Shown here: positions 41,030-49,701 of the stretch, in pieces
Layout of the letters: the number at the start of each line of letters is the position of its first letter
How positions within the stretch are numbered: position 1 is the first letter of the stretch
Source: a virus
Strand: one strand, 5' to 3'
DNA: 57,647 bases
IMG/VR virus record: IMGVR_UViG_3300017752_000012
Location: 1 to 57,647 of that record
Notes under the pieces: model-generated
Told to the model about the DNA's origin: nothing
Database searches by the model: none
Seen by the model: the letters and a program-made list of their open reading frames with translations, nothing else
Translations under genes and position numbers: made by a program

Positions 41030-42819
41030 TATTCTAACCTACTTATATTTTCTGACTTTACTACTTCTATCTTTTCCAGCAAGGGATGAGACCATCCATG
41101 CGACACCAAATAGGTATTCAAGTCTTCACGAAGTAGAACTTCTACTAGTCTTTCTTTTCCTGCGTCATCTAGTACGCTGATTACTTCATCTAAGAACAAT
41201 ATATTGATTTTGGACTTCGATATACTACTCATTAGCTTACGAATTGCTAGTAGAGTTGCAGTGTTCACGCGGGCTAATTCACCCGATGAAAGAGCAAGAA
41301 TGTCAATAACATTGCCTGCATCAGTAATTTGCACGTTTAATTTGTCGTTCGATACGATAAACTCTAGTGTAAATCTACCATCAGAGAGTTCAGCCAAATA
41401 AACATCAGCCATTTCTTCGAGCTCTCCGACAAGGTTTTCTATCTTGTAAGCTAGTAATCCGTTTGTACTAAAAGACTTCTTCAGTATATCAAGATTTGAC
41501 TCTAGCTTACGATTTTTCTCTAATTTTTCCGAATATTCTTCAAGTTGTGCAAGAAACTCATCAGTCTGTTCTTGTATAACTTGTATTCGGGTATTTCGAC
41601 GAGTTATTCGCTCGTTTTCTGCTCCGATTCTTGAAAGCTCTTCTTTTGACTCTCGTAAGCGCCTCTGCACGTCTGACAGCCTACTTTCAAGCTCTTGCTG
41701 ATCCAGCAAATCCGTCTGTAGGCTTCGATCGATGCTTCGGTACAAATCTTCCCAATCTTTCTTGCTCTGCTGATTCCGTTCATAGTCAGCATTTTCAGAT
41801 TTGATGTCGATAATTTGTCGTTGAAGATCTTTAACTCTTCCTGTAGCTTTTTCATATTTAGCCTCTTCCGCTTCTTTCATAGCTTTTTCAGCAGAGCTGT
41901 CAAGCGGCCCACCGCAGGTTGGACAAGTGTCCCGAATATCCCCTAATTGCTTGATAATTCGTTGAGCACCCGTAGCGGCTGCTTTCTCAGATCCTAGTTC
42001 TGACTGTAAATCATCGTAAGATCTATACTGTGCTGTCGAGTTGTTCACATCATTGATATTGATGGACTCGAGTTGCTGTTTATAAAAATTATTAGTTTGA
42101 ATTTTTTTATTTTTTTCCGAAATATTTTCAATTTCTATCGTAAGTGAACGCAAAGTCTTTTCATCTTTAGATGTATCAATTTCTAAATCTAACAAAGGTA
42201 GTATGGATGTATCACTCAATTTATTATCTTCTAACCATTTTTCAACGGTTGCAAGTTTCCCTGCTATTGTATTTGAAGTAGAAGTTACCTCTTTTGAAGC
42301 ACTTTTAAATAGTTCAAATAATTCAACATACTTTTCTAGGTGTAGCAAGTCAATAAGAAACTTCTTACGGTTCGCATCTGTAGCAGTCAAAAACTGTAAG
42401 CTCGCATTTGTATTCTGATATACTAGCTGAGAGAAAGTTTTAAAATCTACACCTATAACTTCTTGTAGAGTCTTGTAGGTATTTGTAGCCGTATGACTAG
42501 AAATATCTTCATTATTACACTCTAGTTTTACTTTGATACTGTTTTTACGATTAATTGTTATCTCGTACCTATCTGTATCTTTTGTGAAGGACAAATAGAT
42601 ATTATAACCATTATTAACATAACGGTTGGGAATGTCTGCTTTTTTGATCCCTTTTGAGTTTTTGTTGAACAACGCCTCTTCTATAATTAAGGGTATAGAC
42701 GACTTGCCCATACCATTTGTTCCCAGAATTTGGGTTACTGTGTTGTCATCTAAATGTAACTCGTTACCAGAGCCATAACTAAAGCAGTTATCCCATCTCA
42801 ACGTTTGTAGTGTAATCAT
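41029..42819 (-). CDS. recombination nuclease ATPase subunit (SbcC/gp46-like)
   Basis: 596 residues, a Rad50/SbcC/T4 gp46/T5 D13-type ATPase. It has Walker A GTNGMGKSSI near residue 35, long coiled-coil arms on both sides of the zinc hook CPTCGG near 300, the ABC signature LSSGELARV near 505 and Walker B ILFLDEVISVLD near 545. It pairs with the SbcD-like nuclease encoded just upstream, whose gene it overlaps by 32 bases. The complex resects DNA ends to start recombination-dependent replication or repair. Confidence 0.9.
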   Translation of the reverse strand: MITLQTLRWDNCFSYGSGNELHLDDNTVTQILGTNGMGKSSIPLIIEEALFNKNSKGIKKADIPNRYVNNGYNIYLSFTKDTDRYEITINRKNSIKVKLECNNEDISSHTATNTYKTLQEVIGVDFKTFSQLVYQNTNASLQFLTATDANRKKFLIDLLHLEKYVELFELFKSASKEVTSTSNTIAGKLATVEKWLEDNKLSDTSILPLLDLEIDTSKDEKTLRSLTIEIENISEKNKKIQTNNFYKQQLESININDVNNSTAQYRSYDDLQSELGSEKAAATGAQRIIKQLGDIRDTCPTCGGPLDSSAEKAMKEAEEAKYEKATGRVKDLQRQIIDIKSENADYERNQQSKKDWEDLYRSIDRSLQTDLLDQQELESRLSDVQRRLRESKEELSRIGAENERITRRNTRIQVIQEQTDEFLAQLEEYSEKLEKNRKLESNLDILKKSFSTNGLLAYKIENLVGELEEMADVYLAELSDGRFTLEFIVSNDKLNVQITDAGNVIDILALSSGELARVNTATLLAIRKLMSSISKSKINILFLDEVISVLDDAGKERLVEVLLREDLNTYLVSHGWSHPLLEKIEVVKSENISRLE

Positions 42820-43747
42820 TGTATGTGCCTATTATGTCTGGTATTTTTTCAGGATTGATTTCAAGTATATAAGCCAGATACTCTGATAACTCTTCCTGTA
42901 TAGACATTTCTTTGTCCATAATGAGTGTAGCTTCTGACTTTCTTTTTACTACTTTTTTATCCAACAGCTCTGAGTTCTTTACTGTTGCAAGGTCTTGTAT
43001 ATCCCCTTCTATCTCATAGATAGTATGGTCGTAGTCTGTAGGTATCATATCATCTTCTGTTGCTACTGTTTTACGCAATAGCTGAGGAAGGCGAAACTCT
43101 TCCCACATCCAATCCCAGTTATTTTCATTAATCAATAGATACCCGGTTTTTACCTTTGTTCTATGAAATGAAGTAGTCATGGGACTACCTGGATATACAA
43201 TATTTCTTTGTGTATTGCTATGACTGTGTAAGTCTCCTGCAAATACTACAGGGAAATCTTCTAGTAAGTCTAAGTCGATTTCTGGTTTAACGTGAGGTGG
43301 TATCTCTCCTCTGACATGAGTGAACAAGGGCATACTCTTATCAAAATGATCTATAGCACCTTTTCTGTGTAAGTCAGCGTAAGGCAATATGCCATAACCT
43401 AAATCTTGGTCTATGTATGATATATCTACTACATTTATTAGAGGGTTGATGTCCCGCGAGACTTGCTTTAGTTGGCTAAAGAAAGTCTTGTTCTTTTTAG
43501 TAGCTTCGTGATTTCCATCATAGATAATTGTTGGAATCTTTACTCCACGAATAAACTTGAAGTAAAGTTCCAACTCTTCCATATTCGGGAGACGATCAAA
43601 GAGATCGCCCCCGATTATGTGCATATTACACTCTTTCTCTAACTCATAGATCTGGTCAAAGAACATTTGATAACGGTTTGTAGCCCACTTGACTGGGACA
43701 TTTTTCTGACCCAGTTTTATGTGCCAGTCTGCCGTAAAGAGAATCAT
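42788..43747 (-). CDS. recombination nuclease (SbcD/Mre11/gp47-like)
   Basis: 319 residues. Metallophosphoesterase motifs in order: FTADWHI near the start, IIGGDLFDR near residue 46, IYDGNHEA near 80, and FAGDLHSHS near 170, which together bind two metal ions. It is the nuclease partner of the SbcC-like ATPase at 41029. It starts in an ATGA overlap with the preceding ssDNA-binding protein gene, so supply of the two is coupled. T4 gp47 and T5 D12 are the best known relatives. Confidence 0.9.
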   Translation of the reverse strand: MILFTADWHIKLGQKNVPVKWATNRYQMFFDQIYELEKECNMHIIGGDLFDRLPNMEELELYFKFIRGVKIPTIIYDGNHEATKKNKTFFSQLKQVSRDINPLINVVDISYIDQDLGYGILPYADLHRKGAIDHFDKSMPLFTHVRGEIPPHVKPEIDLDLLEDFPVVFAGDLHSHSNTQRNIVYPGSPMTTSFHRTKVKTGYLLINENNWDWMWEEFRLPQLLRKTVATEDDMIPTDYDHTIYEIEGDIQDLATVKNSELLDKKVVKRKSEATLIMDKEMSIQEELSEYLAYILEINPEKIPDIIGTYNDYTTNVEMG

Positions 43748-44370
43748 CCTACATTAAACTCTTCTTCAAGTAACTCGTCATCTGCTTCGTTAGCTGCACC
43801 ACGAACACGATCAAGAAGCTCTTTCTGCGCGTCAGGCGTAGGACGAGGCATTACATCATCCATAGACTTTAGTTCACCTACTAGTGCTAACTCGTCGTCA
43901 GTAAGAGCGCGAGGCTTGCACTTCAGTGCTTGTAATTGATACTCAACATTGTAAGGAAGTGGGCCAGTTTTGACGCGCTTGAAACAGATGTCCCAACCAG
44001 TCTCAGGGTTAGTTGGATCACCCAAATCTTCAGCAGCAGTAATGATTTGCTCCCATAGTTTTTTCTTTAGGTTTACAACTTTAACTTGACCATTATCGAT
44101 GCACTGAGTAGCGTAGCTCCAGCCACACTTCAGATCAGGATAATACTCTCGTACCCAGTCTTTCTCTACGTTGTTGAATCTTTCAGAGTTTCTATCGAAA
44201 GATAGACACTCCATTGGAATGTTTTTATCATTCTCACCTTTAATCCAGTAAACATAGCGAGCAAGAATGTCGCCAACGATACGCATTTTGTTATCGCCGT
44301 CTTGATACTGAAAGGTGTCGATTGATGATTTTTGGGCAGAGCCCTTTTGTTGGTTAAATGCAATAGCCAT
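43744..44370 (-). CDS. probable ssDNA-binding protein (gp32-like)
   Basis: 208 residues. I recall this form from marine phages, where it is named a single-strand DNA-binding protein: a core with MRIVGDILARYVYWIKGEND, a middle LNLKKKLWEQIITAAEDLGD-type segment (here VVNLKKKLWEQIITAAEDLG) and GWDICFKRVKTGPLPYNVEY. The end, NEADDELLEEEFNVG, is the acidic tail typical of SSBs that recruits other replication proteins. Clear zinc-binding residues of T4 gp32 are not obvious. It sits directly before gp47/gp46, with which gp32-type proteins work. Confidence 0.65.
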   Translation of the reverse strand: MAIAFNQQKGSAQKSSIDTFQYQDGDNKMRIVGDILARYVYWIKGENDKNIPMECLSFDRNSERFNNVEKDWVREYYPDLKCGWSYATQCIDNGQVKVVNLKKKLWEQIITAAEDLGDPTNPETGWDICFKRVKTGPLPYNVEYQLQALKCKPRALTDDELALVGELKSMDDVMPRPTPDAQKELLDRVRGAANEADDELLEEEFNVG

Positions 44371-44771
44371 TAGTGTATAGTCTCCAAAGTGACTTCTTCG
44401 TATATAAAAGTGATAGTATCATCTTCTATAACGAGTAGCCTGTTATCGTTAATATCTTCTAAAGGCACTGGACAATGCAGTGCGTCTAGTGTAGTTTTTT
44501 GATTTGCATAGTATTCCGACAAACTCCTAAGAGAAGCAAGTGCGTAATACATACATATTTCTTTTTGTTCATACTTATAAGAATTGTACAGCAAAAACTC
44601 TGGGTGTACCAGAAAAGAGTTACCAGAAAAGTTTTTACTAGAAAATTTATAGATAGGGTCGTACTTGTTTTTAGGGATTTTACCCTTGATAAGCATTTCC
44701 ATAATCAGATTACAATTATAGATGCTACCAGCCGCCGTATCGAAAACCTTCTTCCAATCAAATAAGAGCAT
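44370..44771 (-). CDS. conserved phage protein, start inside a promoter
   Basis: 133 residues, no recognised family. The first half is mildly hydrophobic and aromatic (LLFDWKKVFDTAAGSIYNCN, FLVHPEFLLYNSYKYEQKEI), the second half contains CMYYALASLRSLSEYYANQK and ends acidic. The ATG at 44771 is only three bases past the -10 box of the promoter at 44774-44802, so a transcript starting at the usual place would not contain it. Either transcription starts at the ATG, the gene is read from the upstream helicase operon, or translation begins at the ATG 23 or 25 codons later. TAATG overlap with the SSB gene follows. Confidence 0.55.
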   Translation of the reverse strand: MLLFDWKKVFDTAAGSIYNCNLIMEMLIKGKIPKNKYDPIYKFSSKNFSGNSFLVHPEFLLYNSYKYEQKEICMYYALASLRSLSEYYANQKTTLDALHCPVPLEDINDNRLLVIEDDTITFIYEEVTLETIH

Positions 44772-44773
44772 AT

Positions 44774-44802
44774 ATTATACCGAAGTTTAAGTAAGTTGTC
44801 AA
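44774..44802 (-). promoter_or_regulatory. sigma70 promoter for the recombination and nucleotide operon
   Basis: On the minus strand, TTGACA at 44802-44797, 17 bases, TATAAT at 44779-44774, preceded by AAAAATATTTC. It probably drives the genes from 44771 down to 36062. Confidence 0.85.
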
Positions 44803-44813
44803 GAAATATTTTT

Positions 44814-46097
44814 TTAAAGGTATTTCATGTTCCAGCCTTGTTTCATATAAAATCCTACCCTATTGGAAGCCTGCTTGCGAGCAGTATTGCCTTTGAGGTG
44901 AATATCAATGATGACTGGATCAATTTTACCTTCTTTTTTACGAATAACCCTACCCACAAGCTGTGTTAGCAAAGGCTCGTTATTCACTGGTGTGCCTAGA
45001 ATGAGGCAACTAAGGTTATCTACTGATATACCTTCTGAGAAAATTGCTTGCGTTCCATACAAAACCTGTGCATCCCCGTACAGAATCTCATCTACAAGTT
45101 TTTCTCGATCTTCATGCCCCACTTCACCAGTTACACAAATTGCTTTGTCTCCAGTGAGTTCGGCACATCTTTTCAAAAAGCTAACACGATCACTTACTAC
45201 TAGCACTTTATGCCCTCTTGCGGCGTAGGCCGCGGCAAGCATACTGATTGTATGTTGATACTCTTCATCAGTTGCTAGTTTAGTTACTCTGTTAGCCCAG
45301 GGTATTCTTGCTCCATCCATGAAACGAATCTCTGATGGAACAATATGTACTGTAGGGGTCATATAGTTTTCTTTGGGTGGCTTAAAAAGAGTATTACCAA
45401 AGTAATCTCTGAACACAACGTGCTTTCCATCCTTCCTTTCTATAGTCCCCGATAGACCTATCTTATATCTACAGTAATTTGTATCTAAGATTTTGCTAAA
45501 GGTCGGACTACTAACGTGATGCATTTCATCAAGTATGATAGTGCCGAACTCTTTACGAATCTTGTCTACGTTTCGGTACAAAGTCTGAGTATTCCCAATG
45601 ACGATAGGGGCGTCAAGTTCAAATCTTCCACTACCTATGATGCCAGGTTCAAAACCATAGACTTTCTTTACCTCTTTTGCCCACTGATTACGCAGAGGGA
45701 CTGTATGAGTAACAACAAGAGTTTTCTGACCTAACTTTCCTGCGATTGCAAGACCTGTAAAAGTCTTACCCCAGCTGACCCATGCGTTGATTATACTATT
45801 GTCTTTGATCTCATCGTAAACCGCTTTTTGACTTGGTCGAAGATCAAACTTAAACTCAGGAAATTCTACTGGCTTCTCAATACGCTTATCGACTATTTCG
45901 TAGTGATCTGGTATCAAATCCGTACGTCCGATAGGTAATGACACTAACCCATTACGAATAATGCCCATGTTTTTGATGACTTGGGGCGGATCATGTGGGT
46001 TGTGCGAAGGAATCGTATATGTAAGCTCTTTATCGATGTGCTCTTGCAATCGATCATCGCATTCCATATAGATTCTGTGGCTTATGACTGCCTTCAT
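44814..46097 (-). CDS. DEAD/DEAH superfamily 2 helicase (UvsW/T5 D10-like)
   Basis: 427 residues. Motif I reads NAWVSWGKTFTGLAIA, with Trp where most helicases have Gly or Ser. Motif Ia LVVTHTVPLRNQW, motif II IILDEMHHV, motif III GLSGTIER and motif VI QLVGRVIRKKEG are in place. This matches phage branch-migrating helicases such as T4 UvsW and T5 D10, which process R-loops and recombination junctions. It fits next to the gp46/gp47-like pair. ATGA overlap with phoH. Confidence 0.85.
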   Translation of the reverse strand: MKAVISHRIYMECDDRLQEHIDKELTYTIPSHNPHDPPQVIKNMGIIRNGLVSLPIGRTDLIPDHYEIVDKRIEKPVEFPEFKFDLRPSQKAVYDEIKDNSIINAWVSWGKTFTGLAIAGKLGQKTLVVTHTVPLRNQWAKEVKKVYGFEPGIIGSGRFELDAPIVIGNTQTLYRNVDKIRKEFGTIILDEMHHVSSPTFSKILDTNYCRYKIGLSGTIERKDGKHVVFRDYFGNTLFKPPKENYMTPTVHIVPSEIRFMDGARIPWANRVTKLATDEEYQHTISMLAAAYAARGHKVLVVSDRVSFLKRCAELTGDKAICVTGEVGHEDREKLVDEILYGDAQVLYGTQAIFSEGISVDNLSCLILGTPVNNEPLLTQLVGRVIRKKEGKIDPVIIDIHLKGNTARKQASNRVGFYMKQGWNMKYL

Positions 46098-46753
46098 AGT
46101 TCAAGTTCGTTCTTAGCAATAATATAAGTTTTGACAAACTCGGATCGCACAATGTCTTCGACCTCATATTCAATAAAATCGAAAAGACCCATACGCTTCA
46201 ATACCTGAAAGAAATCTCTTATTCCGTTGCCTTTCAAGTCTGCTTGTCGGAAGTCTCCACAGAAAATAACTCTAGTGTTCTCACCCATACGAGTGATAAT
46301 AGAGTCAAGCTCATGAAAAGACATATTTTGACACTCATCAATTAAGATTACAGCGTCTCGTAGAGTGATACCTCGAATGAATGAAGTAGTCATAAACTCT
46401 ACTAGATTTTTCTGTTTAAGAATTTCGTAAGCATCACCACGACCAAATAAATCGTTGGCAATATCTTTGTAAGGCTCTTCATAAACAGAGGCTTTTTCTT
46501 TCTCAGTTCCTGGCAGAAATCCAATGTCTCGCGTAGGAACTGCACTTCGTATAATTACTAGCTTTTGATACTCTCCCTTTGTCATATCATCAAACGCTAG
46601 GTATGAGGATATAAAAGTCTTGCCTGTACCTGCGAGTCCGTGCAGCACGAGGTTTTTAGTTGATTCAAATGCTTTGAGTTGGTTGCGTGTTAAAGGTTCG
46701 ATCTCTCTCAGGTCAAAATTTACACCTGCAAGAGTCTTTCTGCGTTTAGCCAT
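46094..46753 (-). CDS. phoH: PhoH-like ATPase
   Basis: 219 residues from the ATG at 46753, two bases downstream of the previous stop. Earlier in-frame ATGs would lie inside the previous gene and give a non-conserved extension. Walker A is HGLAGTGKTF and Walker B VILIDECQNM, followed by RVIFCGDFRQADL, the PhoH signature of a superfamily 1-like ATPase. In bacteria PhoH is linked to phosphate starvation and RNA processing. In marine phages it is frequent but its purpose is not agreed. Confidence 0.88.
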   Translation of the reverse strand: MAKRRKTLAGVNFDLREIEPLTRNQLKAFESTKNLVLHGLAGTGKTFISSYLAFDDMTKGEYQKLVIIRSAVPTRDIGFLPGTEKEKASVYEEPYKDIANDLFGRGDAYEILKQKNLVEFMTTSFIRGITLRDAVILIDECQNMSFHELDSIITRMGENTRVIFCGDFRQADLKGNGIRDFFQVLKRMGLFDFIEYEVEDIVRSEFVKTYIIAKNELEL

Positions 46754-46754
46754 A

Positions 46755-47249
46755 TTATACTTTTCGCCTTGTGTCTTTGAGTTGCTCATCTGCATACTCA
46801 TAAAGCATCCACGGAAGCCCATGTAGATGCAAGATTCCTGCCCAAGATTTACCCTCTTCGGGAGGTCGTGGTACAGTGAAAGGTGCATTGTGCCCTTTCA
46901 CCCATATAAGTGTAGCGATTTGTTTACGCTCCACCCTTTTAATTTTCATATATTTAAGAGGTACTAGCTTCGTCTTTTCATAGATGAAAGGTTTGCCGGT
47001 AAAGTCAACAAAATAAGGCGTAGACTGCTTCATCAAACCATTGGGTGCTGCTACTGACTTTTTGAGTTCATACTTGTTTTTGAGAGGGCTTTGCATACGC
47101 CTAGCCCCTATATTTACACCCATCTGGTTTCTATCGTCTACAACCTGTCCATCACAGAAGAATATGCCGTCTACTACTTCCCAGTTTCCTGAGTCCATCA
47201 AGAAAGCTGGGAAAGTAATTTTTGTAAAGTCTCTAAACGTAAGTAACAT
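46755..47249 (-). CDS. conserved hypothetical phage protein
   Basis: 164 residues with no motif I can name. It has several beta strands (FFCDGQVVDDRNQMGVNIGA, KLVPLKYMKIKRVERKQIAT) and ends in a Trp-, His- and Pro-rich segment (FTVPRPPEEGKSWAGILHLH). There are no membrane segments or signal peptide. It lies between the polymerase operon and PhoH, on the same transcript, two bases from each neighbour. A role in replication control is possible only by position. Confidence 0.55.
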   Translation of the reverse strand: MLLTFRDFTKITFPAFLMDSGNWEVVDGIFFCDGQVVDDRNQMGVNIGARRMQSPLKNKYELKKSVAAPNGLMKQSTPYFVDFTGKPFIYEKTKLVPLKYMKIKRVERKQIATLIWVKGHNAPFTVPRPPEEGKSWAGILHLHGLPWMLYEYADEQLKDTRRKV

Positions 47250-47251
47250 AA

Positions 47252-47428
47252 TTACTCTGCTAAACCTAGCTTCTCTTCTGTATCTAGTATCTGCTGAGAC
47301 GCTTTTACCCAGTTCTCAACTGTTGGGTTGTAATCTGTTCTATCTTGAAAGTTATCTACAACCCACTGAGCCATGTTCTTGCCCTTTCCGTGAGGTGATA
47401 GTAACCATATTAAACTTGTGTCTGTCAT
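47252..47428 (-). CDS. 58-residue protein coupled to DNA polymerase
   Basis: A short frame from ATG at 47428 to TAA at 47252. The start overlaps the polymerase stop as ATGA, and the stop lies two bases before the next gene, so it fills the gap exactly. The product (TDTSLIWLLSPHGKGKNMAQ, then WVVDNFQDRTDYNPTVENWV) is a compact, polar helical sequence without known family. Tight packing and coupling are the reasons to accept it. It may be a small partner of the polymerase, which is inference. Confidence 0.6.
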   Translation of the reverse strand: MTDTSLIWLLSPHGKGKNMAQWVVDNFQDRTDYNPTVENWVKASQQILDTEEKLGLAE

Positions 47429-49701
47429 ATTATATCTCCGTACATCTTCTCGAACTTACCACCTGAATAATCTTCGTGAACAATCTCAAAGTCACAACCT
47501 ACAGGAGCGCCTGGTATAGCTATACCTCTGTTCATCTGTATAAACTCTGCTAGTTTCTCCATATACTCTTCTACTTCACCTTCCGGTACTTCTGCTAGAA
47601 TGGAATCATGTACAAGTGCAAAGATACGAGCCTTTTTATTGTTGGCTTTGATCCATGTGTTCATATCAATAGCACCTAAGAGGTTAATATCAGAAGCAGC
47701 AGACTGCACCAGAAAATTAAGACCAGACCGAATGCTATGACTCTGGATGCCTTTGTCTGTCGATGCGACATTTGGTAATCTCCTTTTTCTTCCGAAGAAG
47801 CTGTAAATAAAGCCGTTCTGCTTTATGAATGTTTGGTTGTCAGTAATCCACTGTTTTAGTTTGTGGAAAGCATTAAAGTACTCATCAATTACGTCTTGAG
47901 CCTCTGCTTTGCCAAAAGGTTTACCACTATCTTTGGTAACTTGCTCACTGATCTTAGCCGCGCCTGCCCCATACATAATACCGAAAGTAACAGCCTTTGC
48001 CGCCTGTCGTTGTGTGCCAAACTTCTCAGCTACTTCTTCAACGGGGCAGGGCAACCTAAATACTTTCTTCGCAATAGAACTATGAAAGTTACCACCAGAC
48101 TTGAATACATCCATCAAGGCATTATCTTTTGCAAGTACAGCGGCAACATATACCTCTGCTGTTGTCAAATCCATTGCAACAATTTTATTGCCTGGTGCTG
48201 CTTTGATACAACCTTTTACAATGGGATTATCTCTAGGCAGTTGTTGCATGTTAAGTTTGCCACTAGAGCTAAGCCTGCCACTAGTAGTACCATGCAGGTT
48301 GAAACCTGTACGGAGTCTGCTATCGCGATCCAACTGCGGTAAGATCTTGTCCAGATAAGTATTTTTAATCTTGGACTTTTGTCGAATATTGAGTATAAGT
48401 CCGGGGATGTGGGATTGAGCACCGAGTGCTTCAAGAACCTCTGCGTCTGTAGAATGTGCTCCAGTGCCAGTCTTTTTGCCAGTAGGATTGAGACCAACAA
48501 AGTCGAACAACAAACTACGAAGCTGCACAGTAGAGTTAGGATTAAAATCTTTTCCATTAATTTTCTCGAATTTACTAATGGCAGGGTCTTTGTATAGTTC
48601 TGCTACTGCATCATCAATTTCTTGTTGCATCAGGGATTGAGACTTTACTAGTCTTAACTTATCAAAAGGTACGCCATTGTCTTGGATGTCCGTTAAGAAA
48701 CGGCAACCAGGGATTAATATATTGTCATATACTTTTGCTAAACGCTTGTTCTGTTTAATCTTGATAAACTTCTCGTAAAGCAAGTATGTAACAGCGGCGT
48801 CCATACCAGCATATAGTTTCATAATGTCAAAGGGAATATCTCCCCAGCTAAAATCATTTTTGAGTATACCATGTTGCTTACGATAGTTATCTATCCAATC
48901 ATACATTGGCTTCTCATAGTCCCCGTACTTTGTATACTTGATAGCTAACTGCTTCAAGCCATGTGTACCAGGATTTTCATCAATTAGGTAGTGTAGTAGC
49001 ATTGTGTCCTCAAAGTGAGGAAACTTAAAATTGAAATGGTACTCGAAGAAAGCCAAGTCAAACTTTGCGTTATGGAATACTACTGCTTTTTTGTTAAAGA
49101 GTTCTTGCAATAGACGCTCAGACTCTTCATCTAAACACTCTGTGTCTATGTATGCGCCACGATCTTGCTCATAAGATAGCGATAAACCCAACATATGCCC
49201 ATCACGTGGGTATAGTCCTGTAGTCTCCGAATCGAGTGCAATATAAGGGCTAGGAGCGTCGATAGCTGCTTGAAAGAAAGCGTTGGCTTCTGTTGTATCT
49301 TGAATACCCCAAGCGTTGTACTCGGTAATAACCGTATCTTCTATTTCGCCTTTGATATATCCAATGATACTTGCTTTGGAATCTTCCCATGTTCTTTTCG
49401 CCTCTGGTTTAAATGCGAGCATGGCAGGGTTAATGACAGGTAAGAACTTCTCTTCTACTTTCTTACCAGAATATTCTGTAACTGAGTTGATGGGGGTGAA
49501 GTATTTAAGAGCATCACTTCCCACTAGAATTACCCAGTCATAGTCGTCTGTATTGATCTCGATATCACAATCTCGTTTCAATACTTTTTTGAGAGTAGGG
49601 TCGGAGCAAAGCTGATACTGATCAAACTCAAATGCGTCATCGAACTCTCTTTTAAAATTTGTTTTACTTGGTTTAGTTTCTACTAATGCAACTTTAGGCA
49701 T
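47425..49701 (-). CDS. polA: DNA polymerase I (family A) with 3'-5' exonuclease
   Basis: 758 residues. Proofreading motifs are ALDSETTGL (D157, E159), FHNAKFDLAFFE (D215), and YAGMDAAVTY (Y297, D301). The polymerase has motif A MDLTTAEVYVAAV (D511, E516), motif B with R565, K569, F573 and Y577, and motif C ALVHDSILAE (D699). F573 is at the position of E. coli F762. Motif A differs from the usual DYSQIELR, and motif C has Ser after the Asp instead of Glu. There is no 5'-3' exonuclease domain; that activity is encoded at 39227. Overlaps the primase gene by eight bases. Confidence 0.95.
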   Translation of the reverse strand: MPKVALVETKPSKTNFKREFDDAFEFDQYQLCSDPTLKKVLKRDCDIEINTDDYDWVILVGSDALKYFTPINSVTEYSGKKVEEKFLPVINPAMLAFKPEAKRTWEDSKASIIGYIKGEIEDTVITEYNAWGIQDTTEANAFFQAAIDAPSPYIALDSETTGLYPRDGHMLGLSLSYEQDRGAYIDTECLDEESERLLQELFNKKAVVFHNAKFDLAFFEYHFNFKFPHFEDTMLLHYLIDENPGTHGLKQLAIKYTKYGDYEKPMYDWIDNYRKQHGILKNDFSWGDIPFDIMKLYAGMDAAVTYLLYEKFIKIKQNKRLAKVYDNILIPGCRFLTDIQDNGVPFDKLRLVKSQSLMQQEIDDAVAELYKDPAISKFEKINGKDFNPNSTVQLRSLLFDFVGLNPTGKKTGTGAHSTDAEVLEALGAQSHIPGLILNIRQKSKIKNTYLDKILPQLDRDSRLRTGFNLHGTTSGRLSSSGKLNMQQLPRDNPIVKGCIKAAPGNKIVAMDLTTAEVYVAAVLAKDNALMDVFKSGGNFHSSIAKKVFRLPCPVEEVAEKFGTQRQAAKAVTFGIMYGAGAAKISEQVTKDSGKPFGKAEAQDVIDEYFNAFHKLKQWITDNQTFIKQNGFIYSFFGRKRRLPNVASTDKGIQSHSIRSGLNFLVQSAASDINLLGAIDMNTWIKANNKKARIFALVHDSILAEVPEGEVEEYMEKLAEFIQMNRGIAIPGAPVGCDFEIVHEDYSGGKFEKMYGDII

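Noticed and set aside
47041-47466. 141-codon plus-strand frame opposite 46755-47428
   Set aside because: Antisense to three coupled minus-strand genes and lacks start signals.
47863-48342. 159-codon plus-strand frame opposite the DNA polymerase
   Set aside because: Antisense to a well-supported gene; Cys- and Ser-rich, no ribosome site or promoter.
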